Assembly (NCBI RefSeq): GCF_007744515.1 | Contig: NZ_CP036268.1 | Coordinates: 820,482 to 884,481, forward strand | DNA length: 64,000 nt | Source: Stratiformator vulcanicus | GTDB lineage: Bacteria > Planctomycetota > Planctomycetia > Planctomycetales > Planctomycetaceae | Direction: 5' to 3' | Shown: one piece after another, positions 37,496 to 45,016 of the stretch | Position numbering within the stretch: position 1 is the stretch's first letter | Layout of the letters: each line of letters starts with the position of its first letter | Made by a program: the position numbers and the translations under genes | Notes under the pieces: generated by a model | Seen by the model: the letters and a program-made list of their open reading frames with translations, nothing else | Told to the model about the DNA's origin: nothing | Databases searched by the model: none

Positions 37496-38414
37496 TCCCC
37501 CCGCGAAAACGCACCATGAGCAGTCGGAACTGAGCTTCGCCCAAGCGGCTGGGTTATTGCTGATCGGTGTGATGGGAATCGGGTTCGCGCCGATCCTCGC
37601 CCGTATGGCCGGATGGTACGAGGTCGACCCGACGGCCTCCGCATTTTGGCGGTTCACGCTCGCCCTTCCGTTTCTGATCGGTGCGTCGTGGTTTCAGCAA
37701 CATCGCGGTGACACGAGACCCGACGATAGCCCGCGCTCACTTCGCGAGATCGCAGCCGTCGCCGTGCCGGGGGTGTTTCTCGCGTGCGACATGGCCTGCT
37801 GGCACGTGTCGTTTCTTTACACGCCGGTGGCGAACGCCACGGTGATTGCGAATCTCGCCACGCTGTTGGTCGCATTCATCGGTTGGGCGGTCCTGCGTGA
37901 GCGACTCACGTGGCTCTATCCGGCCGGTGTGGCGGCGGCTCTTGTGGGAGTCGCGATCCTGGTTGATGTCCGACTCGATACGCGGAGCACTCCCTTCGGC
38001 AACGGCATGGCGCTGGCGGCGGCGGTCTGCTACGCGGGATATCAGATTGCCGCCAAGTTGGCCCGTCGCCGCTTTACTGCCCGGACCATTCTGACGTACG
38101 CGTCGATCGCGGGCAGCCTGCTCCTACTGCCGGTGCCGATGCTCTTGGGGCATCGGTATTTGCCGAACGAAGCGATCGGCTGGCTGCCGCTGCTCGGCCT
38201 CGCGATAATCCCGCACTTGCTCGGCCAAGGCTTAATCGCGACGTCGCTACGGCACTTGCCGGTCAGCATCGCCTCTCCCCTGCTGCTGGCGCAGCCGATA
38301 TTTGTCGGCCTGTTCGGGTATCTGATTTTGGGAGAAGCGGTCGGTTGGACGCAGGTCGCCGGGGGCGTGCTTGTGTTAGTCGGTCTCGGCATTGCCATCC
38401 GCGGTCGGGGCTGA
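37482..38414 (+). CDS. EamA-type DMT-superfamily transporter
   Basis: A 310-residue inner-membrane protein with about ten helices in two EamA repeats, typical of drug/metabolite exporters. Conserved stretches: FAPILARMAGW, ASAFWRFTLALPFL, FLYTPVANATVIANLATLLVAFIGW and, in the second repeat, LPVSIASPLLLAQPIFVGLFGYLILGE. Substrate unknown. The ATG at 37482 overlaps the end of the preceding gene; a TTG at 37476 is also in frame. Its 3' end overlaps the convergent kinase gene by 39 bp. Confidence 0.9.
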   Translation: MSSPDPPAKTHHEQSELSFAQAAGLLLIGVMGIGFAPILARMAGWYEVDPTASAFWRFTLALPFLIGASWFQQHRGDTRPDDSPRSLREIAAVAVPGVFLACDMACWHVSFLYTPVANATVIANLATLLVAFIGWAVLRERLTWLYPAGVAAALVGVAILVDVRLDTRSTPFGNGMALAAAVCYAGYQIAAKLARRRFTARTILTYASIAGSLLLLPVPMLLGHRYLPNEAIGWLPLLGLAIIPHLLGQGLIATSLRHLPVSIASPLLLAQPIFVGLFGYLILGEAVGWTQVAGGVLVLVGLGIAIRGRG

Positions 38415-39503
38415 CGGTTCGTCCGCGTCGGGCGTGGCCTCGCTCCGCGTTGCGAACCACGCGATCGCCGCAACGACCAGTACGATCACCCCGATCACGG
38501 CGAGTCGCCCCGCCGAGACTTCGGGCCGGGCCTCCGTGTTCTTCAGGCGTTCGGTCAGCGATTCCGCAACCGCCTCTCCGGAAGTGGGGACGGCCGGTTC
38601 GACCGCCGAGGTTCGCGGAGCTATCCGCACCTCAGCGAGCAGTGCCTCGACATCGACATCATTTCCGTCGTTTTCCAATAACTTCAGCAGCACGGTTCGG
38701 ACAGCCGTAGCCGTCTCGGGGCGGGCGTCACGAGATTTTTCCAGCAGTTTGGCGATGAGATCATCGAGCGCGCGCGGAATCTGCGGATTGAACTCGCTCG
38801 CCCGCGGGGGTGTCTCTTTGACGTGCGCATTAAAGATGTCGATCGTGGCGCGGCCCTCGAAGGGCAGCCGACCGGTGACCATCTCGAACAACAGGCATCC
38901 GAGTGCGTAGAGATCGACGCGGCCGTCGAGGTCGTCTTCTCCCCGGACCTGTTCGGGAGCCATATACCGCATCGACCCGACCGTCGTCCCGTCGATGGTC
39001 AGGCGGGTCGCGCCGAGATCACGGGCTAAGCCGAAGTCGCCGATCTTCAGCCGTCCGTCGTCGGAGAGAAATACGTTGTCGGGCTTGAGGTCGCGGTGGA
39101 CGATTCCCTCTTTATGCAGTGCGGCGAGCGCCGACGAGATGTGCTCGGCTGACTCGACCGCTTCTTTCCAAGGCAGCCGATCTCGCTGGATGAGGATGTC
39201 GCGGAGCGAGCCCCACGGGACCAGTTCCATCGCGTAGTACAGAACGTCGCCGTGCAGGCTGCAATCGAGATGCTTGACTAAATGCGGATCGTCGAGCCGC
39301 TCGGCGATCCCGATCTCGCGCACGAACCGGCGAAAGACGTCTTCGTTTTCGGCGTGCTGCGGAAGCAACACCTTGATGGCGGCTTCGTTGCCGGTCTCAA
39401 CGTGCCGACCTTTGTAGACCTCCCCTGCACCGCCAACTCCCAATTCGCTCAGAAGCTCGTAGGGGCCGACCTGACCGCCGATCATCGGTCGATTCGCCAG
39501 CAT
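38376..39503 (-). CDS. Serine/threonine protein kinase (PknB-like)
   Basis: A 375-residue Hanks-type kinase. Glycine loop LGVGGAGEVYKG, Lys in AAIKVLLP, catalytic loop HRDLKPDNV, DFGLA, the activation segment GTTVGSMRYMAPEQ and DLYALGCLLFEMVTGRLPF are all intact. A C-terminal membrane helix (about 333-352) follows a linker, leaving a short acidic outside tail with no sensor domain. The kinase therefore faces the cytoplasm. The gene is convergent with the DMT exporter and overlaps it by 39 bp. Confidence 0.93.
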   Translation of the reverse strand: MLANRPMIGGQVGPYELLSELGVGGAGEVYKGRHVETGNEAAIKVLLPQHAENEDVFRRFVREIGIAERLDDPHLVKHLDCSLHGDVLYYAMELVPWGSLRDILIQRDRLPWKEAVESAEHISSALAALHKEGIVHRDLKPDNVFLSDDGRLKIGDFGLARDLGATRLTIDGTTVGSMRYMAPEQVRGEDDLDGRVDLYALGCLLFEMVTGRLPFEGRATIDIFNAHVKETPPRASEFNPQIPRALDDLIAKLLEKSRDARPETATAVRTVLLKLLENDGNDVDVEALLAEVRIAPRTSAVEPAVPTSGEAVAESLTERLKNTEARPEVSAGRLAVIGVIVLVVAAIAWFATRSEATPDADEPSAPTADGNAETD

Positions 39504-39702
39504 CTTTTTGTCTCATCTCATGGTTGTGTGGATTTCGCAGCAGCAATTGGGGAAGCCGGGTCGGCACAATCGCGAGGGCTCGTCGCTGCACCGGGGTTTT
39601 CCCCATTTCAAGAACACTGCGAATTTTTGCGTTAATTCGCAAGTCAATCGGTGCGGCGTCGGGCAATATTCGGGGGCCGGGGACGGTGTTCTTGCCGCCC
39701 CC

Positions 39703-39801
39703 GTATTGTTACGGCCTCGCTCGCGCGTCGGGCTGTCGTTGGTGTGCCGGAAGCAAGATCGCCTTTGGGTGTCGTCGAGACATCTTTTACTGCCGCCCAA
39801 T
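39703..39801 (+). repeat. R5 direct repeat, copy 1
   Basis: Starts GTATTGTTACGGCCTCGCTC, continues with GCGCGTCGGGCTGTCGTTGG and ends near GCCGCCC. It aligns along its length with 39846-39944 with scattered changes. Confidence 0.8.
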
Positions 39802-39845
39802 TCAGTTTCCGATTTGTCGGACTGGACCACTATCGTTTTCTGCTC

Positions 39846-39944
39846 GTATTGTCACGGCCTCGCTCGCGCGTCGGGCTGTCGTTGGTGTGCCGAAGACGAG
39901 ATCGCCTTTGACGTCGTCGAGACGTCGATTGCTGCCGCCCGGTT
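39846..39944 (+). repeat. R5 direct repeat, copy 2
   Basis: Second copy, 143 bp after the first, with the GGCCTCGCTCGCGCG core identical. Confidence 0.8.
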
Positions 39945-39989
39945 GAGCATTTGACTTGTTCGAACGGGCGCGTGAACGTTTTCCGGCCG

Positions 39990-40025
39990 TTCGCTCGGCC
40001 TCGCTTGCGCGTTGGGCTATCGTTG
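39990..40025 (+). repeat. R5 repeat, short diverged copy
   Basis: TCGGCCTCGCTTGCGCGTTG then GGCTATCGTTGG, matching only the first third of the longer copies. Confidence 0.65.
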
Positions 40026-40031
40026 GACCTA

Positions 40032-40505
40032 CTAACTGGCGGCGTCATCACTTGCGGAGCGTGCTTTGGTCAGCAGGCGATTCAAGTCGGCCAGTTCCGA
40101 TTCAGAGAGGTGACCCAGCGACTGTTTGTGCAAATCCATCACCGGTCGTTCGAGCGACGCGAGCAGCTCGAGACCGGCTGAGGTGATCTTCACCGTGACG
40201 ACCCGTCGGTCGGACTCGCCCCGCTCTCGCAGGACGAACCCCAATCGCTCCAGGCGATCGATCAGCCGCGTCGTGTCGGGCACCCGCGTCACCATCTGCG
40301 AGCCGATCTCCGAACAGGGCAATCCGCCGTCGTTGCCGCGGAGAATTCGCAGAATGTTGTAGAGCGGCGAGGAAATCCCGTGCCGCTTGAACAGCCGATC
40401 GTGCTGTTCCAGAACGATCCCCGCCGTCCGGCGGAGATTGAGCGCGGCCTCCTGCTCGGGGCAGTCGAACGGCCTTTTCTTTTTGATTTCTCGAGCGAGG
40501 GACAT
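40032..40505 (-). CDS. MarR-family transcriptional regulator
   Basis: A 157-residue winged-helix regulator. The fold is evident: LNLRRTAGIVLEQHDRLFKR, LYNILRILRG, LPCSEIGSQMVTRVPDTTRLIDRLERLGFVLRE, and the wing RGESDRRVVTVKITSAG. MarR proteins usually repress a neighbouring divergent gene and release DNA on binding phenolic ligands. The divergent neighbour is the small membrane protein at 40684, the likely target. The intergenic part holds AAGTGACGCAAAAG near 40545, but I see no clear palindrome. Confidence 0.9.
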   Translation of the reverse strand: MSLAREIKKKRPFDCPEQEAALNLRRTAGIVLEQHDRLFKRHGISSPLYNILRILRGNDGGLPCSEIGSQMVTRVPDTTRLIDRLERLGFVLRERGESDRRVVTVKITSAGLELLASLERPVMDLHKQSLGHLSESELADLNRLLTKARSASDDAAS

Positions 40506-40683
40506 ATCGGGTCACGAACGCGCACGGACGGGGATGCGTCAATGCTAAGTGACGCAAAAGATGTGTCAACAATCACTGCGTGCGAGCCGTCTTCCGCGTC
40601 GATCGCCATTCGTTGATGGATCAACGGCCCGATTCGCGGCACGATGGTCCGACTTCGTTTCCGAAACTCCCGAAAGACGGCCG

Positions 40684-40944
40684 ATGCCCCCACTCGAACT
40701 GTTTCAATATTACGGCGTCGATCACGCGGCCATGATTCTGTGCTTCGTGGCGATGTGGCTGATCGGCAACAAGAATCCGTCCGGATTTGTCGTGTTCATG
40801 CTCGGCAATGCCTGCTGGACGGTCTTCGGCGTCATGACCGCCAGCGTCGGAGTGATCATCGGCAACGTCGGTTTCATCTTGCTCAACGCCCGCGGCCTGT
40901 GGCAATGGGCTCAAGAGAAGAAATTGGCAGCCGCGACGGAGTGA
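40684..40944 (+). CDS. Small three-helix membrane protein
   Basis: An 86-residue protein with about three hydrophobic helices (residues 10-27, 32-50 and 55-72) joined by short loops (GNKNPSG, NARGLWQW). The pattern resembles half-size PnuC/SemiSWEET-like transporters, which work as dimers, but I cannot confirm this. It begins with ATG at 40684 and is divergent from the MarR gene, so it may be under MarR control. Confidence 0.55.
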   Translation: MPPLELFQYYGVDHAAMILCFVAMWLIGNKNPSGFVVFMLGNACWTVFGVMTASVGVIIGNVGFILLNARGLWQWAQEKKLAAATE

Positions 40945-41242
40945 ATGCCGCGGGATAATTTGGCATGGAGGGTGTTCTTCCAAGACTAATCGTTTCTCCA
41001 TTACTTAACCGCGTCGCGCCCGGTCTGCTTTTCGAATGGTACTGTAGGAGGATTGATCGCCCGCACAACCGGACGCTCTTCGAGGTTCTTTGAAGTGAAC
41101 ATCTGCAATTGATTCGATGGAACCATCTGAGCAAAATAGATCGATTCCTGAGGCGCGACGAACTGCGCGACGATAGCCGTGCCCCTTTCAGAAAACTGCT
41201 CTTAGAACGCCACTGAGCATTATGTCTCAACAGGATTCACCA

Positions 41243-42028
41243 ATGCGCGCATATATTCAGGAGGGGCACGAGGGGGACCCGAATTACATGAGTCTTAATC
41301 GAACAGCTCACGCGTTCTGGGAGCGCGGATACGAAGTAGTCCGGTTTAATTATCCGCAACTCGATGAGGGCTTCCTGGATCGCGGGTTGTTAAAATTCCC
41401 CGATGAAACAATTGTTGCCGGGGGCGTTTCAACCGTTCGTGAGGCTCTTGTTCGCGCGGGTCGACCTCTTCCGCCAATGTTAGATTTGCCCGACGAACTT
41501 GCTCCTTGGATCGGGAGGCGATGGTGGGAGAGCACACTCGGTGAGGTTCGGGCGCTGGTCAACAATAGATCGGATCAACTGCCCCTCCACATAAAACCTT
41601 TCAACCGTCATAAGCTTTTCAAAGGCGGCGTGATTCGAGAGTTCCGCGACCTGATCGCGTCGAACGCCATTGAGAGTGATGTACCGATACTCGTGCAAGA
41701 GTATGTCGATTTCGTATCCGAATGGCGTGCTTCGGTCTTTCGCGGACGTATTGTCAATGTCGCGCATTATCTTGGTGATCCGCTTCGATTTCCTGACGTT
41801 GAAGTAATGCAAGCGGCGCAAGATGCATTTGATAATCAGCCAATTGCCTGTGGTATTGACTGGGGCATCACATCCACCGGTCAGACGTTAATTGTCGAGG
41901 TCAACGACTCGTTCGCTCTCGGCAACTACGGCGTGCGTGATCAACTCCACTCGGTTATGATCGAAACCAGGTGGCGAGAGATGATGGGGCTGCCGGACAA
42001 TGGAATCGGAGAACGATATTTCTGGTAA
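41243..42028 (+). CDS. ATP-grasp domain protein (DUF4343-like)
   Basis: A 261-residue protein of the ATP-grasp superfamily, close to DUF4343. Visible: HIKPFNRHKLFKGGVI (ATP-binding Lys strand), VPILVQEYVDFVSEWRASVF, GRIVNVAHYLGDP, CGIDWG and IVEVNDSFALGNYG with the metal-binding residues at the end. Members ligate a carboxylate to an amine or modify peptides; the substrate here is unknown. The ATG at 41243 has AGGA seven bases upstream and is preferred; ATG 41222 is also in frame. A small stem (ATTCGATA, 42042-42049, pairing with 42064-42071) follows the stop. Confidence 0.8.
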   Translation: MRAYIQEGHEGDPNYMSLNRTAHAFWERGYEVVRFNYPQLDEGFLDRGLLKFPDETIVAGGVSTVREALVRAGRPLPPMLDLPDELAPWIGRRWWESTLGEVRALVNNRSDQLPLHIKPFNRHKLFKGGVIREFRDLIASNAIESDVPILVQEYVDFVSEWRASVFRGRIVNVAHYLGDPLRFPDVEVMQAAQDAFDNQPIACGIDWGITSTGQTLIVEVNDSFALGNYGVRDQLHSVMIETRWREMMGLPDNGIGERYFW

Positions 42029-42041
42029 ACGGCCACTTCTT

Positions 42042-42071
42042 ATTCGATAGCTCAGAATCAGAGTATCGAAT
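42042..42071. terminator. Possible bidirectional terminator
   Basis: ATTCGATA and TATCGAAT form an eight-bp stem with a 14-base loop between convergent genes ending at 42028 and 42097. No long U-tract. Confidence 0.35.
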
Positions 42072-42096
42072 GTTCGGCGAGGCTTCGAAAAGTCTT

Positions 42097-43080
42097 TTAG
42101 CGCGACTCCAAGACCCGCCCGGCCAGTTCCATTCCACTTAAGAAGGCACCTTCAACGCGGGCGCCGTTGCACCAGTCGCCGCCGGCGCCGAGGCCCGTGT
42201 CGGGGTCATAGAAGCAGCCGGCGTCGAGCGGGTCGGGGCAGAAGGCGTAGCGCCAGCGATGGGCCTCGGCCGACTTGACCGGCGGGAGGGTCCTTTCGGT
42301 CACGATCGAAAAGTCTTCCAGTAGTGCGGCCCTGACGCCGAACGGCGGGTCTTCGATTGATCGGTTCGACCACGCGGGCGAACCGTGCAGGACCCACGCA
42401 TCGGGCTCGGTCGGCCGATCGGGACGCGACGACATTCGAGCGACCCATGAAAGTTTGGCGTCCTCCCGGTTAACGAACGCTCCATCGAACGGAACTTCGA
42501 AACGCTCCGCGAACGTCACCATCACCGCCCAGCAGGGGTCGAGATTCACGTCAGCGATTTGGGAGGCGAACGGTGCGATCCCATCGAGAAGGGCTGCCGT
42601 CTGGATCGGCGGCGCGGTTACGAGGACCCGATCAAATTCGCCGAGTGAAGCATCATTTTCGTCCGTAAGCGCCCAACCGCCATTTTGCTGCTGAATCGAC
42701 GCGACCCGCGTGGCTTTGCGCACGTCTATCCCTTCGGCGAGTCGCCGGCAGACATTGCTCATTCCCGGGACGCCCACGAAGCGGATGGCCTCGTCTTTGG
42801 GCTGCTGATCGTCCTCGCCGATGGCGACGATCCGACCGGTCCATTCGGCGGCGACCTCGGAATCAACCCACTGATCGACCGCCTCCTGAAATCGGGGGTC
42901 GCGGGCGGTGAAGTACTGGGCGCCGTGATCGAACAGGACGCCATCGTCGGCGCGGCGGGTCGACATGCGACCTCCGACGCCGCGGCCTTTATCGAACACG
43001 GTGACCGCCAGGCCGGCCGAGTCGAGTTCTCTGCCCGCGGTCAGTCCGCACAGTCCTCCGCCCACAATGGCAATTTTCAT
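42097..43080 (-). CDS. Renalase-like NAD/FAD-dependent oxidoreductase
   Basis: A 327-residue flavoprotein. The N-terminus has the dinucleotide-binding motif IAIVGGGLCGLTAGRELD and the amine-oxidase/renalase second motif VFDKGRGVGGRMSTRR with DHGAQYFTARD. Near the C-terminus, GDWCNGARVEGAFLSGMELA contacts FAD. Renalase-like bacterial proteins oxidise isomeric forms of NAD(P)H; other members are amine oxidases, so substrate is uncertain. The ATG at 43080 with AGAGG upstream is preferred over a longer open frame to 43155. Confidence 0.9.
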   Translation of the reverse strand: MKIAIVGGGLCGLTAGRELDSAGLAVTVFDKGRGVGGRMSTRRADDGVLFDHGAQYFTARDPRFQEAVDQWVDSEVAAEWTGRIVAIGEDDQQPKDEAIRFVGVPGMSNVCRRLAEGIDVRKATRVASIQQQNGGWALTDENDASLGEFDRVLVTAPPIQTAALLDGIAPFASQIADVNLDPCWAVMVTFAERFEVPFDGAFVNREDAKLSWVARMSSRPDRPTEPDAWVLHGSPAWSNRSIEDPPFGVRAALLEDFSIVTERTLPPVKSAEAHRWRYAFCPDPLDAGCFYDPDTGLGAGGDWCNGARVEGAFLSGMELAGRVLESR

Positions 43081-43321
43081 GCGGCCTCTGACATTTAATT
43101 CTCTGATCTTCGTCGCGAGTCCATTGTAGCGGAAATGGGTCGTGTGTCCGGCCAACCTGCTGTCAATGGGTGGTCATCGCGGGGCGATCGATACAAGTCT
43201 CAACCCCCGAAGCCGTCTTGTCCCGTTCGCGTGATTGTGCCACAACTCGCGTCGGGTTGCGCCCTCGGCGAACGCTTGCGCCGCTGTTCTCGTCCCTGCT
43301 CCGCGTGCGATTTTTAGTCCA

Positions 43322-43639
43322 ATGAAATACCTGTTTCTCCTGTTCTTCGGCATTGCGCTCGGAGCCGGCGGGATGTGGGCCGGTTACAACTACCACGTCG
43401 TCCGGACCGGCGAAGAATTCCTGTTCGTCGGGAAAGCCTCGCCGACACTCCGAGATTTGTACGCCGATGTACGGGACTGGAATGCCCGTGATTGGTCGGA
43501 CCACGCCGTGCTGACGAAATCAATGGTCGATTCTGGCCACGGCGAACTCGTGGTCAAAGAAGCCGCGACCGGCGTTCTGGGCGACTTGTTTCGCCTGGGC
43601 GGAGCCGCGCTCGGTGCCGAGGGCACCAGCACTCGCTGA
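43322..43639 (+). CDS. Small membrane-anchored hypothetical protein
   Basis: A 105-residue protein with an N-terminal hydrophobic segment (MKYLFLLFFGIALGAGGMWAG) and a short outside domain (LRDLYADVRDWNARDWSDH). The ATG at 43322 is the likely start. I do not recognise a family; similar small anchored proteins occur in Planctomycetota. Two R1 repeats follow the stop. Confidence 0.6.
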   Translation: MKYLFLLFFGIALGAGGMWAGYNYHVVRTGEEFLFVGKASPTLRDLYADVRDWNARDWSDHAVLTKSMVDSGHGELVVKEAATGVLGDLFRLGGAALGAEGTSTR

Positions 43640-43682
43640 GGTGGCGGATGTTCGGTGACGAGAGGTAACACGGGAGATTTGT

Positions 43683-43709
43683 TGATCCGCTTACTTCGTG
43701 CGCTGCTTG
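43683..43709 (+). repeat. R1 dispersed repeat, copy 8
   Basis: GATCCGCTTACTTCGTGCG then CTGCTTGT, with one change in the second half; first of a tandem pair. Confidence 0.75.
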
Positions 43710-43714
43710 TTGTC

Positions 43715-43741
43715 GAATCCGCTTACTACGTGCGCGGCTTG
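43715..43741 (+). repeat. R1 dispersed repeat, copy 9
   Basis: Second of the tandem pair, near-consensus (TACTACG). Confidence 0.75.
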
Positions 43742-43810
43742 TTTGAGTCATTATATTTCAACGAGAGTACTGTTCCTCTGTTCGACTCCGTCGTGACAAC
43801 TCGACCCGTC

Positions 43811-44668
43811 ATGTCTGTCGCGGGACTCATATGTGCCGCAGTCCTGCTCGCGGCGGCGGGATGTCGCGCGCCGCAGAAGCAGCCGCTCGTCCGACTGCCC
43901 GAGCAGCACACGACTCGCAACGGGCACATGGTGATCGTGAGCGACTTCAAGCTCTCCGACCGTCATCCGGTCGTGACCGACTTGGTCGGGCTGAAAGAGC
44001 GGATCGTCGCAGAGTTGGCACTGCCCGAGCCTGAGCGGGATGTGGTCGTTTATCTATTCCCGAACGAGCAGCGATACCGCAACTATCTCAACTCGATGCA
44101 CCCCGGCCTACCGCCGCGGCGGGCCTACTTCGTCGGTACTAAAAGTGAACTCGCCGTCTACACCTTCTGGGGCGAGAAGATTCAAGAGGATCTCCGGCAC
44201 GAATACACCCACGGCGTGCTTCACGCCTGTCTGGGGAACGTCCCGCTGTGGATCGACGAAGGCTTGGCCGAGTACTACGAAGTCCCCGAGTCGCAACGAG
44301 GGGGGATCAATTCCGATTACCCTCAACTGCTCGCATCATCCATTGTCGACGGTTGGCGGCCTGACTTGGAACGGCTGGAGTCGCTCAACGACTTCGCCGC
44401 GATGCAGCGGCTCGACTACGGGGAATCCTGGGCGTGGGTGCATTACCTGCTCCACTCGTCCCCTTCGGGCCGGGACACGCTGATTGACTACCTGAATGAT
44501 CTCAAGGATTCCAAAGCGCCGGCCCCTCTGAGCGACCGATTGGCCACGACCGAGCCGATTTTCGGGGCCAGAATGCTCTCGCACGTCGCCGACTTGAACA
44601 CGCCTGGGCTCATCATTCGGGCGAATGACACGCGCGCCGGCTACCGCGCCACTCCGATACGCAATTGA
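43811..44668 (+). CDS. Lipoprotein with gluzincin motif (DUF1570-like)
   Basis: A 285-residue lipoprotein: the ATG at 43811 begins a signal with lipobox LAAAGC (Cys19). The mature protein has the zinc-peptidase motif HEYTHGVLHACLG, followed by PLWIDEGLAEYYE, where the Glu is the likely third ligand. This matches peptidase MA-like/DUF1570 proteins common in Planctomycetota. It is anchored outside the inner membrane and may process surface proteins. The frame continues upstream through R1 repeats to 43655, but that part is not protein-like. Confidence 0.8.
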   Translation: MSVAGLICAAVLLAAAGCRAPQKQPLVRLPEQHTTRNGHMVIVSDFKLSDRHPVVTDLVGLKERIVAELALPEPERDVVVYLFPNEQRYRNYLNSMHPGLPPRRAYFVGTKSELAVYTFWGEKIQEDLRHEYTHGVLHACLGNVPLWIDEGLAEYYEVPESQRGGINSDYPQLLASSIVDGWRPDLERLESLNDFAAMQRLDYGESWAWVHYLLHSSPSGRDTLIDYLNDLKDSKAPAPLSDRLATTEPIFGARMLSHVADLNTPGLIIRANDTRAGYRATPIRN

Positions 44669-45016
44669 TCCGGGCAATTGAATCGACCGAACCGGTCTTC
44701 GCAACGGGATGCGTCGGCAGATTCGCTACTGTGTCTCAGCCTTACCCGGCGAGATCGCCCGACGCCTGAATCCCAAGCGAAACGGATCACGCCCGAAATT
44801 CGTCTTTGTGACGCGACGGTGATGTGCTATCGACCGGTATAAGAAGAGCGTCAGTCCCGAAATTCAGAAGTATGGCGTCAACGCGAAAGGCCGCCGCGGC
44901 CTCTTGGTGACGCAGATTTCTGAGACAAAGCCCAGACCGAGCGTCCGGCAGGTGCGACGACCCGCAAAGTCGTGCCTGTTTGATCGCGTTCGACCCTCGC
45001 TCTCCGGAAACCCGCC
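44669..45016. other. Gap with no recognisable feature
   Basis: No gene, repeat or clear regulatory site is seen. Frames on both strands are short and compositionally like shadows. Confidence 0.5.

Larger units (their letters stand above)
39504..40031. other. Gap with a diverged tandem repeat
   Basis: No credible gene. It carries two direct copies of an element of about 99 bp (39703-39801 and 39846-39944) and a shorter third copy (39990-40025). The short open frames here mirror the repeats and have no start signals. Confidence 0.65.

Noticed and set aside
39508-39954. Overlapping small plus-strand reading frames in the kinase-marR gap
   Set aside because: They translate the R5 repeat in different frames, have no ribosome-binding sites and mirror each other; treated as repeat, not genes.
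40883-41230. Minus-strand frame of about 115 residues
   Set aside because: Arg/Ser-rich composition, overlaps two plus-strand genes and has no start signal.
43655-43810. Upstream extension of the peptidase lipoprotein
   Set aside because: The frame reads through two R1 repeats, and the lipoprotein signal starts cleanly at 43811.
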